In this document: in pieces, positions 46,407 to 57,600 of the stretch
Layout of the letters: each line of letters opens with the position of its first letter
Position numbering within the stretch: position 1 is the first letter of the stretch
Source: Alistipes sp.
GTDB lineage: Bacteria; Bacteroidota; Bacteroidia; Bacteroidales; Rikenellaceae
Direction of reading: 5' to 3'
Assembly: GCA_017555105.1 (NCBI GenBank)
Contig: JAFZHB010000015.1
Location: 110,973 to 174,972, forward strand
Length of the DNA: 64,000 nt
Program-made: the position numbers and the translations under genes
Notes under the pieces: generated by a model
Database searches by the model: none
Told to the model about the DNA's origin: nothing
What the model saw: only the letters and a program-made list of their open reading frames with translations

Positions 46407-48095
46407 TTAGAGCAAGCTCTTGCGACCCAAGAGCGTATCCTTGTTATTCTCGAGGTTCGTCCAATCCACCTTCATCGTGGGGTCGATACCGTTGATATAC
46501 TTCTCAATGTTCGTGTAGCCGTCACCGTTCATATCCTGCACGGCATCCGACGCATCGTTCGGATTCAGACCATACTTCTTCTCCCAAGCATCAGGCATAC
46601 CATCCTTATCCGAATCCTTCAGCGCCTTGCCACCCTTGTAGGTCGGCAGACCACCTACCTGCTGCGGGTCGGTGATGATACCCTGCTTATACGAGTCAGC
46701 GGGCAGACGACGCTTCACATAGAGCGGCTGGTGCTCCTTGGCATCCTTCGCGTAGAAGATCTTACCCGTCTCCACCTGCTTCATCACGCGGCTATCTACC
46801 GCGTCACGCTTCGGGAACGACGCACCGGCATTGACCATCACAAAGTCGTAGGCCTCGTCGGTCGGCATAATCGTCACGGGAGCCATCTCGAAGGGCTTCT
46901 CCATGCGTACCATCTTCCAGAGATGCTCATTCTCCTTCGTCACGAACTTATCACCGGCCATCACACCACCGGCCCAGTTGTCGGCTGCCACCTCGGCATT
47001 GCCCCAGGTGTTGTTACCGGCTACATAGGCGCGACCAAACAGATCGCGACCCTCCTGACCACGGCCGTTCTCCACCTTCACAATGCGCCAAGCGATCGGC
47101 TGATCCTTCGGCGTAATCGGACCCGGCTTGTAGTTGTTGTTGATGATGTTCATATAGCTCGTGTGGTCACCACCATCCACCGAACGGTTCCACCAGTTGA
47201 AAACCGTGTTGTTGATGAAGTTGAAGCTACCGTTCATACCCACCGAGCAGTTACGCGAGATGTTGCAGGCAAATACATTGCGAGCAAAGGTCGAGTTGTA
47301 ACCACCGATCGTAGCGCCAAAGGCGTGGTTGTACATATCGAGGCACTCCGAGAAGATCGAGTTCTGGATCGTGATGTTCACCGTCGGGAGCTTCAGACCA
47401 CGGCCATCCGCCTGGCGGTTGTATACATGGCGGTAGATCGACATATTCTCATCCAACCCCCACGAAGCCGACACATGGTCCACCATGATGTTACCCACAG
47501 CCTGACCACCAAAGGCATCGTCGCGGAAAGCCACATCGGTCTGACCACGGCGGAAGCGCATGTGGCGCACGATCACATCGTGCGTATCGATCAGGAACGA
47601 AGCACCCGTCACGCAGATACCGTCGCCCGGAGCGGTCTGACCTGCGATCGTAATGTACGGAGCACGGATGTTGATGGGCGACTGCAGGCGAATCACACCA
47701 CCCACAGCAAACACTACCGTACGCGCACCACCGGCCTCGCACGCCTCACGGAGCGTACCCGGGCCGCGATCAGCCAACGAGGTTACGACAAAGACCTTAC
47801 CACCACGGCCACCCACGGTGTACATACCACCACCCTCGGCTCCCGGGAAGGCCGGAATCTTTGCCTGCGGCAGATCCTCCGGCTTCGAAGCCCACGGACG
47901 ATAGACACGGCCAAACTCCTTCTCCTCCTGCTCAATAATCGGAAGGGCTTTCTCCCACGCCGCATCGGCCAACATATCCCATACAGCCGACTGCTGGGCA
48001 GCACGCTGCTTCACCGAGTCGGGCACCGTCGGATACTGAGCTGCAGCAGGCAGAATCATCGCCGCCGCAAACAACATCATGATAATCTTTTTCAT
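46407..48095 (-). CDS. Secreted pectate lyase, PL1 family
   Basis: Cleaves homogalacturonan by Ca-dependent beta-elimination. 562 residues with signal peptide MKKIIMMLFAAAMILPAAAQ. Parallel beta-helix with PL1 hallmarks: FPGAEGGGMYTVGGRGGKV, VVTSLADRGPGTLREAC, VIVRHMRFRRGQTD, NIMVDHVSASWGLDEN (catalytic-groove Asp/Trp region) and later KPGPITP. The C-terminus carries Ca-binding EF-hand/thrombospondin-3-like segments (DSDKDGMPDAWEKKYGLNPND and MNGDGYTNIEKYI). First gene of a two-gene unit with the DUF6298-like gene. Confidence 0.9.
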   Translation of the reverse strand: MKKIIMMLFAAAMILPAAAQYPTVPDSVKQRAAQQSAVWDMLADAAWEKALPIIEQEEKEFGRVYRPWASKPEDLPQAKIPAFPGAEGGGMYTVGGRGGKVFVVTSLADRGPGTLREACEAGGARTVVFAVGGVIRLQSPINIRAPYITIAGQTAPGDGICVTGASFLIDTHDVIVRHMRFRRGQTDVAFRDDAFGGQAVGNIMVDHVSASWGLDENMSIYRHVYNRQADGRGLKLPTVNITIQNSIFSECLDMYNHAFGATIGGYNSTFARNVFACNISRNCSVGMNGSFNFINNTVFNWWNRSVDGGDHTSYMNIINNNYKPGPITPKDQPIAWRIVKVENGRGQEGRDLFGRAYVAGNNTWGNAEVAADNWAGGVMAGDKFVTKENEHLWKMVRMEKPFEMAPVTIMPTDEAYDFVMVNAGASFPKRDAVDSRVMKQVETGKIFYAKDAKEHQPLYVKRRLPADSYKQGIITDPQQVGGLPTYKGGKALKDSDKDGMPDAWEKKYGLNPNDASDAVQDMNGDGYTNIEKYINGIDPTMKVDWTNLENNKDTLLGRKSLL

Positions 48096-48147
48096 TTTGG
48101 TTTTCGTTTTGTTTTATAAATTTATCTTTTTTGCACTTTTTACACTG

Positions 48148-48176
48148 CAAAGGTAACCTTTACGCTCGATTCCAAA
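48148..48176 (-). promoter_or_regulatory. Possible promoter for PL1-DUF6298 unit
   Basis: Minus strand: TTTG (48173-48176), 17-nt spacer (shorter than usual) and TACCTTTG (48148-48155). The 126-nt gap after GH2 otherwise shows nothing. Confidence 0.45.
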
Positions 48177-48221
48177 GCCCCCCCAACGGGTCAATCGTCT
48201 AAAAAGGTCCGTGAAACGACA

Positions 48222-50855
48222 TTACTGCACGCCAAACTCCTGCTGCTGACGATCCACCTCCTCCAGCAGGCGGCGTTTCTCCTCCTCGCTCAGCTGCGTA
48301 GCCTGACCGGTCGCCTCGCCCTGCTTGACTACCTGCACGGCATTGGCCTCATCGGCATAGCAGAAGGGGATCGAGGCGGGAATGCTCTCAAACTCGATCT
48401 CGGCCGCCGTCGGTGCATGCGTACCGGGATGCTCTACCTCGGCCTTGATGCGGATCTTGCCGGCCTTGCGGGTCGAGCGCACCAGGATCGGCGCCGAACC
48501 CCACTCCACGGGGCGCGGATTGGCGTGGATGCGCTCATCGCCGATGATCACACCCTCGCCCTCGATCGTGAAGCGGATATGCTCCTTCGCCATGCGACGC
48601 ACATGACCGCTATCGTCGGTCACCTCGGCCACCACCACCACGAAGTCCGAGCCATCGGCCACGAGCGGCTTGTTCTCCCAATCGACATAGAGACGCAGCT
48701 TGGTCGAACGACGCGACGGCATGCGCTTCATGGTGCAGACCACCTCGCCGTTGATGATACCCTCGGCCACCATGTTCACAGCCTGCCAATTCTTGTTCGT
48801 GTAGCTATACGAACGCGCCTCCCAGAAGTCCCACACATCCTCGAAGACTACGGGCGGATTGGGCATCGTGCGATCACTTCGCTCGACAGCCTTTGTCCAC
48901 GACTTGGCACCATCGTAAATCGAGAGGCGCACCGAGTCGCAATTCGTGAAGACCACGACATCCTTCTCCGACCACTGCGACATCTCGTGCATGATGTAAA
49001 CCATCGGGCCGCTCTCGGCCGTCGGGTGCTTCAGATCGGCAGCCGTCTGGCTACGGAACATCCAGTAGGCATATTTCGGCTGACGGAACGCATCGTAGAT
49101 ACCGCCCCAATAGGGATCGGGATGGTAGCCGCGCTGATGATCGAAGGGGTGCCACTGCGCACCGCCGATAAACTGCTTCTCCGTGTCGTACAACCCATTG
49201 TAGGTCGTCGCCAGCGAGAGCGCCTGAATCGACTGCGGACGCTCACCCCAACTGCGCGAGGCGCGGTTGTTGTTGTTGTGTGCATACCAATCATCGACAT
49301 TCTCACCCCACTCGCGCGTGAAGATCGTCTGCTCGGGAGCATCGGCCTTCTGCTCGTCGCCCGGCCAAGCATAAACCACATCGTAGTGCTCCTTCACACC
49401 GGCCGAGTGGACATCAGCTGCCGCCACCGGACGATAGGGATAGGGGTACTCATCCTTCGTGATCTGCAGTGCCTCGAGCGAGAAGTCGTGCGGATAGCGC
49501 GTCTCGTTGAGGATCGGCTCCCACATCAACACCGAGGGGTGGTTGCGGTCGCGGCGGATAATCTCGCGCGTATTCTGGTGCACACGCTCGGCGAAGATCG
49601 GCATTTTGTTCCAATACTGCCAACCCGGCGTAGCCACGATCACGAAAAGACCCAACTCATCGCAGGCATCCATAAACGAGGGATCCTGCGGATAGTGAGC
49701 CACACGGATGATGCGGCAGCCGGCATCACGCAGGCGCTTCGCATCGCGCCACTGCTGCGAGTTGGGCAGTGCATTGCCCACATAGGCAAAGTCCTGGTGG
49801 CGGTTCGCACCCACCAACTTACCAAAGGGTTTACCATTGAGAATGAAACCCTCCTCCTTCGAGAAGGCGAACGAACGGATACCGATACGCGTCACACCGC
49901 CATCGAGCGCTTCACCGCTCTTGCGATCCTTCACGCGCGTCTCCACACGGTACAGATAGGGATCATCCGGCGACCAGAGGTGCGGATTCTTCACCACGAT
50001 GGGCTGATCGAGCGCAGCCACAGCACCAGCAGCGAGCGTGAGGCGACCCTCGCGCTTTCCGACCACCTCACCTTCGGCCGTCTTCAACACATTCTCCACC
50101 ACCACCGTCTGGCTCTTGGCGAGTTTATTCTCCACCTCCGTGCGCACCGAGACCGTAGCCTGCTGCTCGGAGATATTCTCAAAGTGAACGAAGATACCGC
50201 CTCCCGCTACGCGGTTGGCCTCCACGGCATCCGTAATCGCCACCTTCGAACGACCGATAAGCCACACATCGCGGTAGATACCACCGTGGTAGGCGAAGTC
50301 GAGCGTATACTGCGGCTTGCCCGGAGGGTACATCTTGTCGTTCGTATTGTCGGCCTTCACGGCCACCAGGCAGCTCTCGCCTGCCTTTACGCCCGCCTCC
50401 GTGAGCGAGAGCATCACCGGCAGGTAACCGCCCAGGTGCTCCTCGACGAGCTTGCCATTCACATAGAATGCCTGCTTGCCCATCACTGCCTCGAAGTGCA
50501 GCAGCACCTCCTGCGCAGCGCACTCCTCGGGAATGGTGAAGTGCTTGCGATACCACACCACACCCTGGTAGTTACGGCAACCGCTGGCCTCGGCGGGGGT
50601 CAACTCCACCGTATGCGGGGTCGAGACCACCTCCCAGGCGGCATCGTCGAAGTTCAGCGCTTCCGCCCCGGCCACATCGCCCTTGAAGAAGCGCCAGCCA
50701 CCATTGAAATCATAGACCACTCGGCCACTGCCCTCCAGCGGTATCAGGCCTGCGACAGAGACCTCCTGCGGGGTATAGCCCTCGGCAGCTGCCATCCACG
50801 GCAAGCACCAACAGAGGGCGCACAAAACGAATTTTCGGATCATCGTTCGGTTCAT
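48222..50855 (-). CDS. GH2-family glycoside hydrolase
   Basis: Exported enzyme of 877 residues with the GH2 layout: signal peptide (to about 24), jelly-roll sugar-binding domain (VYDFNGGWRFFKGD ... YQGVVWYRKHFTIPEE), two Ig-like domains, a TIM barrel with the acid/base Glu in LMWEPILNETRYP and a likely nucleophile Glu in the TREWGEN stretch, and C-terminal beta domains. The family includes beta-galactosidases, glucuronidases and galacturonidases; with pectinases around it, an exo-enzyme for a rhamnogalacturonan side chain is likely. Its start codon immediately follows the stop of the GH95-like gene. Confidence 0.9.
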   Translation of the reverse strand: MNRTMIRKFVLCALCWCLPWMAAAEGYTPQEVSVAGLIPLEGSGRVVYDFNGGWRFFKGDVAGAEALNFDDAAWEVVSTPHTVELTPAEASGCRNYQGVVWYRKHFTIPEECAAQEVLLHFEAVMGKQAFYVNGKLVEEHLGGYLPVMLSLTEAGVKAGESCLVAVKADNTNDKMYPPGKPQYTLDFAYHGGIYRDVWLIGRSKVAITDAVEANRVAGGGIFVHFENISEQQATVSVRTEVENKLAKSQTVVVENVLKTAEGEVVGKREGRLTLAAGAVAALDQPIVVKNPHLWSPDDPYLYRVETRVKDRKSGEALDGGVTRIGIRSFAFSKEEGFILNGKPFGKLVGANRHQDFAYVGNALPNSQQWRDAKRLRDAGCRIIRVAHYPQDPSFMDACDELGLFVIVATPGWQYWNKMPIFAERVHQNTREIIRRDRNHPSVLMWEPILNETRYPHDFSLEALQITKDEYPYPYRPVAAADVHSAGVKEHYDVVYAWPGDEQKADAPEQTIFTREWGENVDDWYAHNNNNRASRSWGERPQSIQALSLATTYNGLYDTEKQFIGGAQWHPFDHQRGYHPDPYWGGIYDAFRQPKYAYWMFRSQTAADLKHPTAESGPMVYIMHEMSQWSEKDVVVFTNCDSVRLSIYDGAKSWTKAVERSDRTMPNPPVVFEDVWDFWEARSYSYTNKNWQAVNMVAEGIINGEVVCTMKRMPSRRSTKLRLYVDWENKPLVADGSDFVVVVAEVTDDSGHVRRMAKEHIRFTIEGEGVIIGDERIHANPRPVEWGSAPILVRSTRKAGKIRIKAEVEHPGTHAPTAAEIEFESIPASIPFCYADEANAVQVVKQGEATGQATQLSEEEKRRLLEEVDRQQQEFGVQ

Positions 50856-53135
50856 TTATTGTTTCGGTAATAGAATTTTCACATCCTTAGCACGGCTCTC
50901 AGGCAGCACACGCAGCTGCACCACCTCACCGCCGCGCAGCTCACACTCGACCGTGGTTTGATTCGGGGCATGGAGCTTAAAGCGTACATCCCACTCCTGC
51001 GGCCAGGCGGGGAAGAGCACGATGCGATCGCCGTCGGTCTGCATCAACATCTCCTGCAGGCCAATGGCGCCACTGCCGCCCCAATTCAAGTCGGGCGTCC
51101 AATCGAAGCCCGGTCCCCAGAAGGCGGGGAAGCGATGCGGGCCATTGGAGAGTTTCTCGGTGGTCAGGCGCACGGCATCCTCGGTTTGACCAAGCATCGC
51201 CGCCCAGATATTATCCTGCTTCCAACCCTTCGAGGAGCGCATCGCCACGGCGTGGTCGTCGTAGAGGTAGGTGTTGCGTGCCACCTCGATCGACCCTTCC
51301 GAGGCCATCGAGTAGTAGCGCCACGGGAAGACGGGATAGAGTTGCGGTGTCTCGCTGTTGTTGATGCGCTCCCACGCCACGGCCGGCGCAATCATCTCAC
51401 GCCCCTCGACAATGCGGTGAGGCACCTCGGGGATGCGATCGCGTAGCGCACGCCACGGCGCAACAGCCGTGTCGCCCTGCATCTGCTTCACCTCGATGTA
51501 AGTATCCAACACCCGCTGCAGACCCGCCACCGTAGAGGAGGCGTTATAGGTCATCTTATAAGTCTCACAACCCGAGCCGGGGAAGAGAATCAGCTTCTTA
51601 TTGCCATCGAGGCGGTTGCGACCACGGCGCGAAGCAAGGTATTGATAGTGCTCGTCGAAGAAGCGCAGTGAGCTCTCGATCAGCGGCTTATAGCGCTCAA
51701 TATCGGCGCGGTCGTAGCGATAGGTCTCCAGAATCATCTGGCAGAACTCCAGCACCGTATCCCAGCAATGCTCCAACCAGGCGTTGTACTCCACACCCTT
51801 ATCGAACCACTCGGGACGCTTCGTACCATACTCCATGTAGTTCGGCAGGCCGAAGAGCTCGATCTGCTCGGTGAAGGATGCACCCTCGTGTCCCCAATAG
51901 TAACGCGAACGCAGCTCGGCATTCTCACGCATACGCTCATAGAAGTTGAACTCCACGGGCATCAAATCGAAGTCACCCGAACGCAGCATCGGCCAGTAGA
52001 CCAGACGCTGGTTCTGCGCCGTCATCGTACCACCGCCCCAATTGCGGAAGTCGGGCGTAAAGCGCTGCTCGGCCACCACGAACTCCGGGTCGAAGGTAAA
52101 GAGGCCTCCGTTGAACTTCGTCGGATCGCTACCCGTTCGGTTGCAACCCAGCATATAGCGGAAGAGCGTATAGTTGCGTGTAATCTCGGTAGCCTTTCCT
52201 GCGCCCTCAATCCAGCTGCGCTGCCAGAAGTCGGCCCACCACTGCTCAGTGCGCTGCTTGGCCTGCTTCTCGCCGCGCATAGCGGTACGAGCCACCTGCT
52301 CAAGCTCCGTGATCCAGGGCGACACCAACTCGCTCTGCTTCGTATGCAGGGCGATTGTGAAAGCTACTTGACGCTGCGGACGCTCCGTGCGGAAGCGCCA
52401 AGCGCGGTAGTCGGTCGAGCAGTAAACACCCTCCTGCGTACCCACATAGGTCAGGTCGCCACTCCATAGACGGCCACCCGAAATCAGGTGAGCCAGCGGA
52501 TTCCACAGCTGCTCCTTCACGGGCTCCATCCCCTCCACCTCGACCGTGCGATCGAAGAGCGTACGGGCGGGGTTGTGGTGGTAGAAGGTCACCGCGTGAT
52601 CGGTCGGGAGCACCGTGTCGGCCGTAGTGATCAGTCCTGCGGGCTTCGCCCACTTGTGGGAGTTCTGACGCCCCTCCAACTTGCGGTAGGGACGATCCTG
52701 GTAGCGCCAATTCTCATAGGCCACCTCGCACATCACCGCCTTGGGGCTCTCAACGCGCACCTGCACCACGGGTGCAAAGGCATCGACCCAAAGGGTCACT
52801 TTTGCCCCCTGCATCTCCACGAGCATCTCGCTCTTCGAGAGGCGCAGCGTCTGGCTGAAGGGAGCTTGCTGATCGCCACCCTCGATCGTCAGGCGCACAC
52901 GACCCGCCTTGAGGAGCGTGTTGTGCTCATCGTATGAACCGCTGCGGCAGATGTAAAACAGGAGCTCATCGCCCTCGACCCAGACATTCAGACCCACATC
53001 TCCACCACCAAGCGGCATCGACTCCGAGGAGTTGGCGCTCTGCGTCGTCCAAATGAAATCGGCCGGTTGCGCCTGCACCATCCACGATCCAAACGCAAGA
53101 GCAGCCAGCAAGAAGTATCTTCTTAAATTGATCAT
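50856..53135 (-). CDS. GH95-like secreted protein (DUF5703 type)
   Basis: A 759-residue exported protein (signal to VQAQ). The N-terminal domain (QSANSSESMPLGGGDVGLNVWVEGDELLFYICRSG) resembles the beta-sandwich in front of GH95 fucosidase-type enzymes; the middle is an alpha/alpha barrel (YTLFRYMLGCNRTGSDPTKFNGGLFTFD ... QNQRLVYWPML ... ELFGLPNYMEYG), and the end is a small beta domain with LFPAWPQEWDVRFKL, also GH95-like. I infer an exo-glycosidase for L-fucose or galactose type residues, but classical GH95 catalytic residues were not confirmed. Confidence 0.72.
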   Translation of the reverse strand: MINLRRYFLLAALAFGSWMVQAQPADFIWTTQSANSSESMPLGGGDVGLNVWVEGDELLFYICRSGSYDEHNTLLKAGRVRLTIEGGDQQAPFSQTLRLSKSEMLVEMQGAKVTLWVDAFAPVVQVRVESPKAVMCEVAYENWRYQDRPYRKLEGRQNSHKWAKPAGLITTADTVLPTDHAVTFYHHNPARTLFDRTVEVEGMEPVKEQLWNPLAHLISGGRLWSGDLTYVGTQEGVYCSTDYRAWRFRTERPQRQVAFTIALHTKQSELVSPWITELEQVARTAMRGEKQAKQRTEQWWADFWQRSWIEGAGKATEITRNYTLFRYMLGCNRTGSDPTKFNGGLFTFDPEFVVAEQRFTPDFRNWGGGTMTAQNQRLVYWPMLRSGDFDLMPVEFNFYERMRENAELRSRYYWGHEGASFTEQIELFGLPNYMEYGTKRPEWFDKGVEYNAWLEHCWDTVLEFCQMILETYRYDRADIERYKPLIESSLRFFDEHYQYLASRRGRNRLDGNKKLILFPGSGCETYKMTYNASSTVAGLQRVLDTYIEVKQMQGDTAVAPWRALRDRIPEVPHRIVEGREMIAPAVAWERINNSETPQLYPVFPWRYYSMASEGSIEVARNTYLYDDHAVAMRSSKGWKQDNIWAAMLGQTEDAVRLTTEKLSNGPHRFPAFWGPGFDWTPDLNWGGSGAIGLQEMLMQTDGDRIVLFPAWPQEWDVRFKLHAPNQTTVECELRGGEVVQLRVLPESRAKDVKILLPKQ

Positions 53136-53163
53136 TTTGAATTTTGAATTCTAAACCTTGAAT
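53136..53163 (-). repeat. Heptamer tandem repeat, copy 2
   Basis: Read on the minus strand the 7-mers are ATTCAAG, GTTTAGA, ATTCAAA, ATTCAAA, ending directly at the ATG of the GH95-like gene. They fill 28 of the 32 bases between the esterase stop and that start. Confidence 0.88.
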
Positions 53164-53167
53164 TTAG

Positions 53168-54619
53168 CTACTCCTTAATCGGAGCCGGATCGGGCCAATC
53201 GTCCGTACGGAACGACGAGATCGGCAGACCATCCGAGCCAAAGAGGTCGCCCACGACCCAATCCTCAAAACCATAGCGCACGGCTACCGGATTGGGCACC
53301 TGATCGCTCGAGACGATCAGTTTCTTCTGCTTGACCTTGGCCGTTGCAGGATAGAATACGCGATCCTCACCGGCAATCTTCACCCACTTCGACTCGAAGG
53401 CGTGCTTGCACGAGATCCACATCGGGGCGCGATCGAACGAGATCTCGATCGTGCTACCCTTGATCTCCATCGATTTATAGACGGGGCTGTCGCAGTAGAT
53501 ACCCTCGAAGCCGTAGGTCTTGGCCAGCGCGTGGAGCGCCAAGCGCTCACCCGGGGTTTGCTTGTCGTAGGGGTGGATACCATCCTTCATACCCTTGTCG
53601 AGCAGCACGGCCATACCCGAATTGGGCACCATATGCTCCACCTTGGCCTGCTGTTCACGCAGATAGGCCGAGTTGTAGCGCGGCTGACCGGCAGCCGTGA
53701 TGATGTCGTAATCGAACGGCGCAATTTGGCAGTAGTAGAAGGGGAAGTCGCCCTGACCCCATGCCTCGCGCCACCCCTTGATCATCGTGGCGTGCAGATC
53801 GGCGTAGTAGTAGGCGCGATTCCAGTTGTCGCATCCCTGATACCAGATCACTCCGCGCATGGCCATACCGACAATCGGCTTGAGCATGCCGTTCCAGAGC
53901 GCCGTCGGGCAGCGCTGCTGCGTCTTGTCCACCTCGGCCTGCGTCTTGGGAAGCGTCACCTGCGGGAAGGCCGAGAGCATCTCCTCGGTCATCCACGCCT
54001 CACAAGCCGAACCTCCCCATGCCACACAGATCAGACCCACGGGCACCTGCAGTTCCTCCTGGATCATGCGACCGAAGTAGTAGGCCGTAGCCGAGAACTC
54101 GCGAATCGAGAGCGGCTTGGCCTCATTCCACTTACCCACAACATCCTCGACCTCCTCGATCTTGGCGTTGCGCTTCACCGTAAAGAGACGGATATGGGGG
54201 TTCGTACCCTTCGCAGCATCGAGGTTGCCATTCTCCACGGGCTGGTTCTTGAATCCCTTCATCGGCATCTCCATATTCGACTGTCCGGAGCAGACCCACA
54301 CCTCGCCCAGCATCACATTCTGCAGCGTCAGCACCTCGCCATCCGAGATCGTCACACAGTAGGGGCCTCCTGCCTCCACCGTCGGGATCGTGATTTTCCA
54401 GCGGCCCTCGGCATCCGCCTTGGTGGTGAAGCTCTTACCACTCCACGACGGGGTCACCTTCACCTGTTTGTTGGGCGTAGCCCAGCCCCACAGCGGGGCA
54501 TCGGTCTGCTGCTGCAGCACCATGTTATCACCAAAGATGGCGGGCATCTTCACCTCAGCCGAGGCCGTCAACGCCAGCACAAGCGCCACGGCAAGGGTCA
54601 ACATTCGATTCAGTTTCAT
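53168..54619 (-). CDS. Sialate O-acetylesterase-family (SASA) carbohydrate esterase
   Basis: Exported SGNH-type esterase of 483 residues (signal MKLNRMLTLAVALVLALTASA). An N-terminal beta domain (GDNMVLQQQTDAPLWGW) is followed by the nucleophile block VWVCSGQSNMEMPM, VGLICVAWGGSACEAWM, and the Asp-x-x-His part in DGIHPYDKQTPGERLA. The usual WYQGESN segment reads WYQGCDN here. In pectin loci such enzymes remove O-acetyl groups from galacturonate or rhamnose-bearing chains, opening them for the GH106 encoded just upstream in the same operon. Sialic acid itself is not implied. Confidence 0.88.
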   Translation of the reverse strand: MKLNRMLTLAVALVLALTASAEVKMPAIFGDNMVLQQQTDAPLWGWATPNKQVKVTPSWSGKSFTTKADAEGRWKITIPTVEAGGPYCVTISDGEVLTLQNVMLGEVWVCSGQSNMEMPMKGFKNQPVENGNLDAAKGTNPHIRLFTVKRNAKIEEVEDVVGKWNEAKPLSIREFSATAYYFGRMIQEELQVPVGLICVAWGGSACEAWMTEEMLSAFPQVTLPKTQAEVDKTQQRCPTALWNGMLKPIVGMAMRGVIWYQGCDNWNRAYYYADLHATMIKGWREAWGQGDFPFYYCQIAPFDYDIITAAGQPRYNSAYLREQQAKVEHMVPNSGMAVLLDKGMKDGIHPYDKQTPGERLALHALAKTYGFEGIYCDSPVYKSMEIKGSTIEISFDRAPMWISCKHAFESKWVKIAGEDRVFYPATAKVKQKKLIVSSDQVPNPVAVRYGFEDWVVGDLFGSDGLPISSFRTDDWPDPAPIKE

Positions 54620-54644
54620 ATCGGTTTTGTTTTATCTATTTAGC

Positions 54645-57600
54645 TTATTTCGGTTGCGTAATCTCCAACTCAAGCGGACCAAGCAGACCTGCAGGCAGGA
54701 GCGTCTGCTCCTTGCGGCGATAGGGGGCATTGGTCCAGATGCCGCGGAAGGGCGCTTTCCCCTGCTCCGCTCCGAGCAGGGCGTTTGCCCAGGTGTTCGA
54801 CACCTCGATCAAAAGTTTATTCTCACCCTTCTGCAACGCATCGGTCAGGTCGACCTCGTAGGGCTCCGTCCACGCCACACCGCAAGCCTTGCCGTTGAGC
54901 GTCACCGCCGCCACATCGCAGACGCGACCCAGACGGAGAATCACGCGCTCACCCTTGCGCGGCTTGTAGTTGAACGAGGTGCGGTACTCCACCGTACCCG
55001 AGTGGTAGCGCAACTCGTAGTGCGCCTTCTGCGACCAATCGAAGAGCTCCTCGCTACGCTCCGTACGCTTACCCTGCACACCCAGATCGAACGAGATCCA
55101 CCAGGGCTCAGTCTTCAACGGCTCGATGCGCGCCTCGGCATGCTGCGCCACCACCTGCGGCGCCTCACCGGCACGACGGAAGACCACGAAGAGTGAGCCG
55201 TTTGCCTCGAGCTCCAGCGTCAACTGCGTGCGTCCCTGCTCCACGCTCCAGACTGCAGCATCAGCCACCTCGCCCGTGAGCGGATTCCAAAGTTCAGGCA
55301 CACGACCTGCCACGCGCAGCGATAGATCGATCGTGCGACGCTCAGCGCGCTGGTTTGCAATGAAGTAGATATCCGTATCATCCTCCTCCGAGCGTCGGTG
55401 CGTCCAAGCCACCTCCTCGGCCACGATCACATCGCGCTCCAGACCATAGGCAGCGAAGTCCTCCTCCACATAGGGGATCTCGGGGATAATCACACCACCC
55501 GCCTTCAGCTCCTCGATCTTGGCACGCACCTCCGCGCTCATATGCCCCATCGGGTTCATCGGATGCGGAGCGGGCACTACAAAGACCTTGTACGAAGCGC
55601 CTCCCGGCAACACCATACGGCCATCCTTCACCTCGGCCAGGCGCAACAGTGCATCGCGGTTGAACGAGTCGTAGGCATAGCCGCGCAGCGGGTTCACCCA
55701 CTGCTCGGGATCGGCCATATTGGCCGAGTGGCTCACACCCACGGGACGGGTACGCAGCGGCTGACCCTCGTTGGCCAGGCGCACGCGCTCACGCTCTACA
55801 CGCTCCGCACCAAAGAGGCCGGGGAGCGAGGGCACGAGACGATCCGGCAGGATCGAGCGGCGCGGCATCTCCTCACCCGTGAAGACCGCCAGATCCACCA
55901 CCGGTACGCCATATTGCAGGAGCGCCTGACAACGCGCCGCATATTCGCTCAGCGCCTTGCCACCATGTTTAAACCAGGTGTTATCACGCTGGAAGTAGAG
56001 ACCGATGCCATCGAGCGTCATGCCCGGGCGGCGATCCATCCACGGATTGTGGGCATAGACATGGTAAACCAAGCGGTTCAGGCCCAGCGCGTAGTTGCGA
56101 TCGAGCAGCGGCTTGAGCATCGCCGGGGTCTCATCCCAGACGCCACGCACCTCCGTGAAGCCCTCAGCCGAGATGATCCGCTTGCCATAGACACGACCGC
56201 CGCTGATGGCATCCATCATATCATTCGGCTTGTCGTGCGTGGGGCTGTTGAGCCAGAACTCACCCATCGGCAGATCGACCTTATCGTAGTGATACATACC
56301 GTCGCTCACCATCGTCGGCGCTACACTCTCGGCCGTGAAGCGGCACTCATACAGGTCAGCCTTCTCGGCCAACACATCGAAGAAGACATCGTGTACCAAC
56401 TCGGCAATCGTCTCGCGCACATCACGCAACACACGCTCCGACTCCTCTGCCGAGACCATCGGAATACCCGCAAAGAGGGGCAACCACGGCATGAGGTCAT
56501 AGCCGCGACGCGCCTGGAACTCGGCCGCGAAATTGGAGCTCCAATTCTGCGAACCGCACTCCCAGCTATCGACATAGAGGATCTTCAACACACGCTTGGC
56601 CACCTCGGGATCGATCGTGCGGTAGATCTTGCCAAACCAATTGTCGATCTGCTTACCCACCGCTTCGCGGCTAAACTTATCGCACTCCAAACCTCGACCT
56701 GCGCCGCCCGTAGCGTTCGTGTGCCCCGTTGTCGTGTGGCCGATGCGCACCAAGCGCCAGCTGCCCGCAGGCAGTTCAGCCGTCAGGCAGTCTCCCTGGA
56801 GTGCCTGCGTCAGGTCGATCACCTCGTCGAGCTGCACACAATCCTCCGTAGCAACCTCTTGTGCCGTCGTCTCACGCGCTACGCGCCATACATAACCGGC
56901 CTTGCCCTCCCACTGATGGATGCGGGGCGTGCCACGGAAGCGTATCTCCTTGATTTTCAAATTAGCCTTCCACTTAGCAGCATCCAGATCCTCCGAGCCG
57001 GGCTCGCTCCCGTCGGGAGTCCACGCGAAACGGAACTCGCGTCCCGTGGTCGGAGGAATGGCGTGCGTCGAGTCAAAATCGGTATTCTGCCAGCCGTGAC
57101 GAGCCGGCTCAAAGGCCTTCACCAACTGATAGTCGCCCTCGGGCGTGCGCACGCTCATCACCAGACGATGTGCCTGGTAGTTGTTACCTCCCAGGACGAT
57201 CTCCACATTGTGCAGGGTCACCTCCTCGGGGAAAGTGCAGGTGATCTCACACGCCGCACCCGAGCTGACGCCTCCCGTAGGGTTCAGCACTGCGCGCTGC
57301 TTCTCCGTCTGCGGCTCAACCGTATTGCGCACCGAGAGGGTCGGTTTCGGTAGTTCGAATACCCCCTTCATCGGCATCGCCACCAAGGCAATGTCTTCGT
57401 AGTAGTTCTCCAGGTGTGCCGGCTTGGCAAGCTCTAACGAAAAAGGCTTACCACCCTCGACCACCTGCTCACTCGTCACCACCTTCTGCATCGACTCCGC
57501 AGGCGAGATCCACGGACCTCCGGCCAGCGCAAAGCCATCGCAGATATGTACACCCAGCTGCAACCCGAGACGGTCGGCCTCGTTGAAGGCCGTCTGCACA

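Noticed and set aside
48417-50870. 817-codon frame opposite the GH2 gene
   Set aside because: Antisense shadow of a clear GH2 enzyme; no start signal or recognisable domain.
53168-54619. Sialic acid catabolism locus based on the sialate-esterase and NanA-like genes
   Set aside because: No sialidase, epimerase or ManNAc kinase is present in the window, and the surrounding enzymes are pectin-type; SASA and DapA families are broad.
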